A DNA stretch of 64,000 bases from Eublepharis macularius (Eukaryota > Chordata > Lepidosauria > Squamata > Eublepharidae): assembly GCF_028583425.1 (NCBI RefSeq), contig NC_072791.1, positions 13,969,868-14,033,867 on the forward strand, written 5' to 3'. The translations under genes were made by a program, and so were the position numbers. Shown one piece after another: positions 56,264 to 64,000 of this stretch. Numbering within the stretch: position 1 is the stretch's first letter; every line of letters begins with the position of its first letter. The notes under the pieces were generated by a model. It had not been told where the DNA came from. It did no database searches and saw only the letters and a program-made list of their open reading frames with translations.

Positions 56264-56798
56264 CTACAATGCCAAGACCACGGCAATACAGCCCGGAAAA
56301 CCCCCAACAACCATCGTTCTCCGGCCGTGAAAGCCTTCGACAATACAATCTCTTTGGGCTTTGCAGGGTGCTAAGTGGCAGCAAAAACAAGCCGTTGCGT
56401 CATCTCTTATGCCCCAGCTGCTGTGGGAGCCTACCATGCTTGCCCAGCCATGCTCCATAAGGCACACAGTCACAAGCGGCCCTCCCTAGCTGGGGTGTGG
56501 AAGTGTTTGTGGCTGCTAGAAGCCTGCTGTTTGAATCCTCTTATTCCAAGTCGCTCTGTCTGTGTGTGAAATGCCTGCATCCAACATCGAGATGAAAATA
56601 GCTTTCCTTAACCAGGGACAGATGGGCGTGGGGGTTTCAAAAATCTGTTGTTTTCCTTGCGCACGGAAGGAACGCATTGGAATCAGAACCGGCTTGTCAA
56701 GGGAATATTAAATACTTGTACATGAAGCTTCTCAAGTGTTCAAAGCCCTTTATCTAGATAAAACCTTGATAATTAACTCCATGTAAATTGCTAATACT

Positions 56799-56975
56799 CT
56801 GACTAGGATAGCCCAGGTGAGCCTGATCTCGTCAGATCTCAGAAGCTAAGCAGGGTTGGCCTTGGTTAGTGATTGGATGGGAGACCTCCAACAAAGACCA
56901 GGGTTACAGAGGCTGGCAATGGCAAACCACCTCTGTTAGTCTCTTACCATGAAAATCCCTCCAGGGGTCACCTAA
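56799..56975 (+). repeat. 5S rRNA-derived SINE, copy 4
   Basis: GATAGCCCAGGTGAGCCTG, AGAAGCTAAGCAGGGTTGGC and GATTGGATGGGAGACC, with the GGCAATGGCAAACCACCTC tail. Confidence 0.84.
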
Positions 56976-57247
56976 ATCATCACCAAATTGCTGATAGGTT
57001 ATTGTCTTCCTTGTTTTATAGAATAATGTGAATTCAATGCCTTCTTCTTTTGCTTATTTTTTAAAATGCCATGGATGTCAATTGGGCTACTTCCCCCGTT
57101 AAAATGGCCATGGGGAGGGTTCTTTCTGGCATGAGTGGAGAAGAAGAGGAGCTTCCCCTCCCCCCCTTGTAGTGCAGCTTGCCACACTCCCCAGAATTGT
57201 CTCCCGGGGCTCCTTGGGAACAGTTTGGGAAGGCAAAGTGGGGATTT

Positions 57248-57645
57248 GCATGAGGAAGAGGGACTATGCCTTGGTGGTAGAGCATCTTGCATTCAGAAGG
57301 TCTTGAGTTCAGTCCTTGACATCTCAAGTTTTAAAAAAGGATCAGGGCTGAATCCACACACCCGCTGAGCGTCCCGGCATTGCGCTAAATGTTCGCTAAA
57401 CACCCGGAAGTGTAGCGTCTTACTAGCATGATTTCTGAATCACGCTAGAAAGATGCGACACTTCTGGGTGTTTAGCGAACATTTAGCACAATGCCGGGAC
57501 GCTCAGCGGGTGTGTGGATTCAGCCCAGGTAGCAGGAGATGTGAAAGACCTCTTCCTGAGATCGGGGAAGGGCCACTGCCAGTCAGAGAAGACGACTGAC
57601 TATGATAAACGAATGGCCTGACTCCTTATAAGTCAGTTTCATGAG
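57248..57645 (+). repeat. tRNA-derived SINE (second family), split by foldback MITE I
   Basis: The head is at 57248-57345 and the rest at 57526-57645 (GTAGCAGGAGATGTGAAAGA). The split gives a clean empty site once one CAG is removed. Confidence 0.76.
57346..57525. mobile_element. Foldback MITE, family I (GGCTGAATCCACAC)
   Basis: A 180-bp, nearly perfect palindrome with arms of about 80 bp. It is inserted in a tRNA-derived SINE with duplication CAG (57343-57345, 57526-57528). Confidence 0.84.
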
Positions 57646-58251
57646 TTCATGTGGAGGGGGGAGTTGTCTGATTTTGCCCCCTCCTTAGTGAGCTGGAGCT
57701 TCTGCAGTTGGAAGTATCTCCCAAGCTTGTGCGTTTTTTTATTTCTCCCTTCCTGACTGATGTGGACATCAAAATGTTTACCTGTTCAATGCAGCGGTGG
57801 TGTTCTGTGCACTGAAATGGGCGGAAGGAGCACACCTAATCCCTGTGTGCTTTACTCCATTGGTGCCCAATTTACCCTGATCACCCCCAACAGAAGTGGA
57901 GAATCTGTCTCTGCACAGATGGCACAGTCCATATGGATGCAGGAGTACTGTTGGTGCACAGAACTTCTGCTTGACATAATATTCGGTGCTGTTCTGCCTG
58001 TTTCGAGTTGAGCAATAGAGCGCCAGATGGAATACTGAAAGGTCCTTTTTGTATTCCTTGAAATCTCCCTGCCTTGAAACTTCTTACTTGGGGCTATGCG
58101 TGATCCCAATGTTGTGACACTCATACAGAAGGCCTTCAGACTAGCCTATAATAGTCAGAAGTTATTACTGAAGTTGTGGCAGGTTTCTTTTGCAAATATT
58201 CTCTCTGTGTGTGCATTTTGTCTGAGGACTGGAGAATAGTCGACTTTTCAA

Positions 58252-58360
58252 CCAGTGTGGTGTTGTGGTTAAGAGCGGTGGGACTCTAATCTGGAGAACT
58301 GGGTATGATAATAATGGCATACTTTGTAAACTGCTCTGAGCGGGTGTTAAGATATTTTCG
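58252..58360 (+). repeat. Sauria-like SINE with large internal deletion
   Basis: The head GTGTGGTGTTGTGGTTAAGA joins straight to the tail GATAATAATGGCATACTTTG, losing about 110 bp. Confidence 0.65.
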
Positions 58361-58439
58361 CTTAGCCGCTCTAAGGGGGATTCATTACCCAAGTTGTTTG
58401 AGTTGGGGAAGGCTATTTAGAACCAGACATTGGAACTGT

Positions 58440-58900
58440 GACCTGTAAATGAAAAAGCAGAGGCTGTGTTCAGTTGGGTGGAAGTTTCAGTGTAACCCCA
58501 GAGCCATTAAACAGACTAACCTGATCCAAAAGTCCCTGTAGTGTTTCCAAAGTCTTCAAAGAGAATATCTGAAGAAGAGGTTCTTCTTCCTAAACTCCTG
58601 TGACTTTATTTTGATAGACACATACCTCTGTGTGTTATGTTGTAAAAATCTCACAGTTTATATGTTCTCGTGTAATATGACACATTAAAAGAGGGATGAT
58701 GATTTTATATGTGGCCTAATTGGAATGGCACATTTTTTGCTTTTTTGCATTTGTGGCAATTGTAATTGCTTGGGCTGACAGCTGCTTTGCTTTGATATAA
58801 GGATAATGTTTATGGTAAGAGCCATAAATGAGGGTTTAGCGATTACTCACAGTTGACCAACATTGGCCTCTAGAGGGCAGTAGAACACCCTTCCTGAAAA
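58440..58900. other. Repeat-free AT-rich stretch, candidate conserved element
   Basis: Contains TGGCAATTGTAATTGCTTGG, a pair of homeodomain-type ATTA/CAATTG motifs, and no repeat. Confidence 0.35.
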
Positions 58901-59501
58901 GGTGCCTGTGACTTCGTAGCTATTTCCCTCTCTGCATAGAAGTAAAAATAGTACATTGCACCAGCGGCAGAGAAAGAACCAGTTGCACCAGTTTTGACTC
59001 TGCAAATTCCTACATGCTCAAGAGTGTGCTTGTGTGTTGTCCATCCCCCATTTATTGTCTTAAACCGTGCAATACTGCAGCGCTTGATTTATTGAAAAAT
59101 AAAGTGTTTGGGATATGGCCTAGGGGGCGTGGTCCGGCATCTTGTTCCCTCTACTTCTACACCTCATCTACTGTTGAGCTTATCTCTACTTTAACGAACC
59201 AAAGGCGTTCTGCAAGGTGCAACTAATAGGCTATCTAAACAATAGCACTTGCAATAAATTGTAATAAATAACTTACTACAAAATTTATAGAAATTCTTCC
59301 ATCAATGTAAAGTGCTCAGTGCTAAAGTGCACTACCACAAAATTAATTATTTCCTAACAATCATTATTGTACAAAATTCATACAGATCTCCACTTTTTGA
59401 TGCTAAGAATAAACGCAAACTTGAGGATATTGCTATTTCTGAGGGACTGCCTTAAAGGGACATGGTCGATACTTGTCTCTACTTTGGCATAGAAATGCAT
59501 C

Positions 59502-59910
59502 AAGGAGGGTCTGTGGCTCAGTGGTAGAGCACCTGGATTGCATGCAGAAGGTCCCAGGTTCAAAACCCCGGCGTCTCCAGTTAGAAGAATCGGATAAGAG
59601 GTGATGAGAAAGGCCTCTGCCGGAGACCTCTAAAAGCCACTGACAGTAAGCGTAGACAGTACTGATAAGGGAGGGTCTGTGGCTCTGTGGAAGAGCCTGT
59701 GCTTTGCATGCAGAAGGTCTCAGGTTGGATCCCCGACATCTCCAGTTAAGAAGGACCAGCCAGCTGGTGATGGGAAAGACCCTGGAGACCTGAGACCCCT
59801 GACAGCCTGAGACCCCGGAGACCCCGGAGACCTGAGACCCCGGAGAGCTGCCACAATCTGACTAGACAATACTGACCTTCATGTACTGATGGTTTGATTC
59901 AGCAGGAGGA
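59502..59910 (+). repeat. Two tandem tRNA-derived SINE copies (second family)
   Basis: GGAGGGTCTGTGGCTCAGTG at 59502 and GGGAGGGTCTGTGGCTCTGT at 59669. The second contains a short GAGACCCCGGAGACC-type tandem. Confidence 0.75.
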
Positions 59911-60369
59911 GGCACACGTTCACCTGTGTGTTCTTCCATAGCAGGCAGGGACAGCTTTCACCTCTCTCATCTGACGTTCCTCAGAATTGATGCAGATGCT
60001 TAAGAGTTTGAAATCTTTCTTTCCAAACATTTCTGTAGAAGGGTTGCTCCAGAGCAACAGGAAATGCTAGAGTGGGTCACAAACAGGTTCTGTGCTTTAC
60101 TTTTTGAAATTTTGCTCCGTGACTGTTCTGTGACAAGTTAACGTTATGCACATCTGTGTAATTTCCCTTATGTTGTATGATTTGCAAGTCATGAGGCCCA
60201 AGGAACTGTCCAGGGTCCTGAAGCCCTAGCCTCCGACGATTGGATACTTCTGGATGCATGAATCTTAAAAATGGTGTGTTTTCCGTCTTTTGGAGGAATA
60301 CCCCCAGCTTCCTTTGAGAGATGTTCTCACTTCCCTTTGCGTGGTGAAGATCTGGGTTCGAGAGACCCT

Positions 60370-61237
60370 GGTCGAATCCACATTACTCATTCTAAGTCGC
60401 ATGTTCCCCGCATTCCCCACGCAATCCCGAGTGCCGGTCACATTACCTCATTAAACAGATGCATTTCATTCGCATTTCTCCCGAATATGTGGTCACAGGT
60501 TTTCAACGGGAGTTTCACGGTGGCCATGAACAGGCCAATGCGCAATTTACACGTCTTTTTTAAAAACCACCCCCCTTCCTGTCTCTCCGGCCGTTCCGAG
60601 AGTTCCTATTGGCTGATTCAACTTGCAAGTGTTTTGTAGTCTGCAAAAGACTGTTTTTGACTTCATAGCATTGGATTTATTGATTATGCTGTTTCTGAAT
60701 CAAATCTGGTAGTTTGAAAAATCATTTTGGGGTGAATCCATCCTCACAACGGACTCGCGAAACTTCCTTTTTGTTTTTTATTTTTTTTATTTTATATTAC
60801 TGTAATATCGAAATTACGAAATATCGAAATAATGACACTCCAAGGAAGTGAAACTTCAGTAAAATTCAGGCACTGAACTGTCCTGCATAGGAAATGCCCA
60901 CGAAAGCTTCCCACATGCTTCCAAATTTCCAAAAAAGAAACGGAAGAGCCATCAGTGCTGTCAGTGGGTGAAAGAGAGGCATCATTATCTTCAATGATGT
61001 TTCTTTATAAGGCAAGATCGAAATAACGGAAAAGTGCGCTCAAAAAAATAAAAAAAATGGGCGGGAAGAAAAGGTCCCACCCAAAAAACGGTTTTCAAGC
61101 GGCCGTGTGACTGGAGGGACGCGCGAGAAAGACGGATTGGAAGCAGGAATGTGAACGAAGAGGAAAAAATCGCGGATTGGAGGCAAACGGAAGATATCCG
61201 ATAAACATGCGGGTAATGGGTGAATGTGGATTCGACC
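60370..61237. mobile_element. 868-bp transposon with family I-like ends
   Basis: Termini GGTCGAATCCACATTACTC and GAATGTGGATTCGACC, duplication CCT (60367-60369, 61238-61240). The interior is AT-rich and without a convincing reading frame, so it is non-autonomous. Confidence 0.75.
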
Positions 61238-61504
61238 CCTGTTTCAAATCCCCATACTGCTGTGAAGTTTGGGATGACCATTCTCTCTCATCCTCATCTA
61301 TCTCACAGAATGGTTGTGAGGATAACATGGGAAAGAGAGAACTGTGTATGCTACCCCAGGGTCCTTGGAGGAAGGCTGAGATAAAAATGCACTAGATAAA
61401 TAGAATTGGGGCAGACATGCAGCTCTGCATGTGAGATTCTTGGGGCAGCTTTACACGTTTTCCGGTAGTTATAATAATAATGACTACGCTTATCTACTGC
61501 TCTT

Positions 61505-61860
61505 CTAGACAGATCAAGATGGGTAGTTGAGTTAGTCTGTCTGTAGCAGTGGAAAAAAACAAGAGACCAGTCGCATCTATAAGACTAACAACATTTGTGG
61601 GAGGGTATGGGATTTCATGAGTCAGAGCTCACTTCTTCAGATACAGCTAGAATGCAGGGGAACATTTTAACCCTCCAGGACATTCAGTTGCAGACCTAAA
61701 AGGAGCAGTTATCCTGCAGAGGAATTTCAAAGGGAGATGAGAAAAAGAGACTGCTGAATTGCAACTGATAATGAAGCTCAAGACTATGCATCCACCTGGA
61801 CTGAACTGAGACCTAGGCTTCCTGTCTCATTACCAATGGTGATTTCTCCACACCCACTGC
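61505..61860 (+). mobile_element. Penelope-like element fragment: inverted tail joined to GIY-YIG C-terminus
   Basis: A minus-oriented PLE tail with a hammerhead remnant (61505-61640) is followed by plus-strand sequence that, allowing stops, reads GEHFNPPGHSVADLKGAVIL and DLGFLSHYQ. These match the C-terminal GIY-YIG region of the 33.4-kb copy. It is fully decayed as a gene. Confidence 0.65.
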
Positions 61861-61959
61861 CCCTCTCCATACCCCATCCAGTTCAATCATGCCTGCTATT
61901 GTCATTCACCGGCTATTGTAATTTACCTGTTATTGTTATTCAGCATCTGAAATCACTCA

Positions 61960-62145
61960 TCTTCTAGATAGATGAGTGCCTCACTCAGAGCAGTGAACAA
62001 AGTCAATATTATTATTATCCTCACAATACAGCTGGGGAGCTGGGGCTGAGAGGAGTGGTTTACCCAAGGGCACCTGATGAGCTCATGACAATAGTGGGAT
62101 TTGAACCAGCAGAGTGCCGATTCACAACCCAACCACTTAAGAGAA
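61960..62145 (-). repeat. Sauria-like SINE, inverted, diverged
   Basis: ATCCTCACAATACAGC to GGGATTTGAACCAGCAGAG in reverse orientation. Confidence 0.5.
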
Positions 62146-62784
62146 GGTATGCTCTTCATGTGAACTTCTCGGAAGCTTCTCTCTAGTCAGATTAGAAATA
62201 GAACTAGTGGACTAGTTAGACTCTTGGTCAGCTCTGCAGGGTACATTGTATGCCACAGCCAAAGTAGGCTTCATTGCATATGAGTCAAACACACTGCTGT
62301 TGCACACTTACTGCGTTATGTATTTCCTGCTCATGTTAAAAGGCTCCATCCATAAAACATGGCAAACTTTTAAAAGCCTTTTTATCCCCCACATCCAATC
62401 ACACTTTCTCCCTGTTTTAGTTAAAACCTCTGCTTGCTTTTGCAGTTACTTTATAGTCAGACCCCCCCCCCCCCAAATTCTGAATTGGCACAATGAGAAA
62501 CATGGGGTTCGTGTGGATTGCATGATTCAAGCCTTCTAGGTTTGGGAAATTAATCTCCACAGCAGTCCCTCACCCCGGCTTCTTCTCTAGGTGAGTCTGG
62601 CTTGGAACTGTGGTGCTGAACCCACAAATAATAATTGTCCCATTATGTAGCAACTGACTCATGGTGACTCCCATGGGGTTTTCAAGGCAAAAGATGAGCA
62701 GAAGTGGTTTGCTATTGCCTTCCTCTGCATAGCTACCCTGGACCCCTTGGTGGTCTTCCATCCAAGTAGTTTTGAATTTCCTGC

Positions 62785-62855
62785 ATTGTGCAGGAGGTTG
62801 GACTAGATGACCCTGGAGGTCCCTTCCAACCCTATGCTTCTATGATTCTACTTTC
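62785..62855 (+). mobile_element. CR1 LINE 3' end
   Basis: GGACTAGATGACCCTGGAGG, CCCTTCCAACCC, then the octamer-type tail CTTCTATGATTCTA. Another copy flanks the hAT element at 25758. Confidence 0.7.
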
Positions 62856-63169
62856 CTTGGCTAACCCTGCCTAGCTTTCCAGCTCTGATGAACTCAGAAT
62901 AGCCTGGTCTATTCAGGCTGCTGCTGAGCCATTGGACCAGGGAATTTGGGCTCGTAACTATTGTGCGTACTAAACCAGGGGTACAGATGCTTCTGAAAAA
63001 GGTACGGCTTTATACTTGAGCATTGGTGCCGTCCTGCCACTAGAGGGGGCTGCGTCATTGGTGCTGTTTTCTGAGCTGCTCCAAAGCTGGAGCAGATGGC
63101 AGTTTGGTCTTGAAATAAGACCTGCCTATCTAGAAGGATATGTGAGGCAGCCGGCAGGAAGAAGGGCTC

Positions 63170-63650
63170 TTTATTCATGTCCCCCTTGGGGCGTTAGATC
63201 ACTTCCCTTGCTACATTTGGAGGCTAAATTGTAGCAGCCAGTCTGGTCAAGGTTGTCTGGCCTTTCCCGTAAATTGTGAGAATATCGAATCAGAAATGGC
63301 AATAACCCCGCAATGTCGGCAACCGTGGGCAAGCTCCTCGCTGACAGCAATTGCTCCTCTGTGGCAGGGAGAGAGCTTTCGCGCGCCCGGCATAAGCATC
63401 TTTGCATTGATTGAAGCAGCCAAATGACCTCCTTCTATTGCTTAAAATAAAAATCAATGGAGGATGGCGCGGGAGGGCCCTTGATGCAACATTAAATTGA
63501 CTTGACAAGATGCTCCCCATTGAGAGGAGGAAGAGGAAGGGGAGGGTTGTTTTCCTGAAGCACTGCCGTGTTGTCAAGGTCTGCAACAAGCTATAAATAT
63601 TATTTTGCACTTCTGCCTTGAGAACAGCTTTATAAGGGTACTTTTCCCTG
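63170..63650. other. Repeat-free stretch, candidate conserved non-coding element
   Basis: Non-repetitive, with TTGCATTGATTGAAGCAGCC and AAAATAAAAATCAATGG, PBX/MEIS/HOX-like motifs on both strands. No splice-bounded open frame. Confidence 0.4.
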
Positions 63651-63923
63651 GAAGAGAGTACTGGAGATTTTTAGCCTTGTTTGCACAGAGGTAAGGGTCA
63701 CGCAGTTGGGTCGGACTTACTTTTACATGTGTGTGAACAGGACTGCAGCCATGGAGTGTTTTGAGAACAACTAGATATCACAAATGTACATGTTGAGTGG
63801 GTAGCAAAGTAAGCAGGCCAGCAACTGTAATTCTTCTGAGTTACGTGTATGTTATAAAGATCCAGAGGAGTTAGCCGTGTTAGTCTGTAGTAGCAAAAAT
63901 AAGCTTTTGAGAATCACAGTTCT

Positions 63924-63963
63924 GCATCTGACGAAGAGAGCTGTGATTCTCGAAAGCTTGTGC
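63924..63963 (+). ncRNA. Hammerhead ribozyme (PLE type), intact core
   Basis: GCAT / CTGACGA / GAGAG-CTGTGA-TTCTC / GAAA / GCTT / GTGC. All core positions are conserved; stem I has one G-U pair and stem III is AGCU. It runs into the common PLE tail (GTTGGTTAGTCTTAAAGGTG) at the end of the window. Confidence 0.72.
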
Positions 63964-64000
63964 TACAGTAAAGTTGGTTAGTCTTAAAGGTGCTATTGGA

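Larger units (their letters stand above)
56021..56346. mobile_element. Inverted Penelope-like tail insertion with unequal arms
   Basis: A 326-bp insertion with opposing arms, each with a hammerhead. The left arm lacks the outer 30-40 bp that the right arm keeps. The target duplication AATCTCTTTGGG is perfect (56009-56020 and 56347-56358). Confidence 0.8.

Noticed and set aside
1..64000. CRISPR array, operon or other prokaryotic system
   Set aside because: There are no regularly spaced direct repeats, no bacterial gene layout, and the window is plainly vertebrate.

Overview
The window looks like nuclear DNA of a squamate reptile (lizard or snake). The evidence is a vertebrate gene with ten short exons and GT-AG introns, a CpG-island promoter, and a dense mix of repeats I associate with squamates: tRNA-derived SINEs of Sauria type, 5S rRNA-derived SINEs, CR1/L2-like LINE pieces, Penelope-like elements (PLEs), a gypsy-type solo LTR and many MITEs. 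I cannot name the species.

Layout. From 1 to 9.2 kb the DNA is mostly repeats. The exception is one minus-strand exon (1797-2314) that codes for a SCAN domain and ends in a good splice donor; no zinc-finger exon was found for it. From 9.69 to 31.56 kb lies SNAPC1 (SNAP43) on the plus strand. I could place all ten coding exons. Every junction is in phase and together they give 376 residues. Its introns hold a broken CR1-clade LINE, a candidate LTR, hAT MITEs, foldback MITEs, SINEs and a PLE fragment with a GIY-YIG domain. From 32 to 35.5 kb is intergenic DNA with PLE and hAT remains. At 35.6-36.06 kb a CpG island contains a possible first coding exon with a splice donor. In human the next gene after SNAPC1 on the same strand is SYT16, so this may be its first exon and the remaining 28 kb its first intron; the exon itself is too short to prove this. 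From 36 to 64 kb I see repeats plus a few repeat-free stretches that could be conserved non-coding elements.

The most interesting structure is the set of PLE tails. Several are inserted as head-to-head inverted pairs flanked by 11-15 bp target duplications, and their arms carry hammerhead-ribozyme cores (CUGANGA, a stem II, then GAAA). Stem III is reduced to a self-complementary ACGU or AGCU, the arrangement expected of a ribozyme that works as a dimer. Two of the PLE copies also keep pieces of the GIY-YIG endonuclease region next to the ribozyme, which ties the motif to the element. Nested insertions with readable target duplications allow a partial relative dating of the repeat families.
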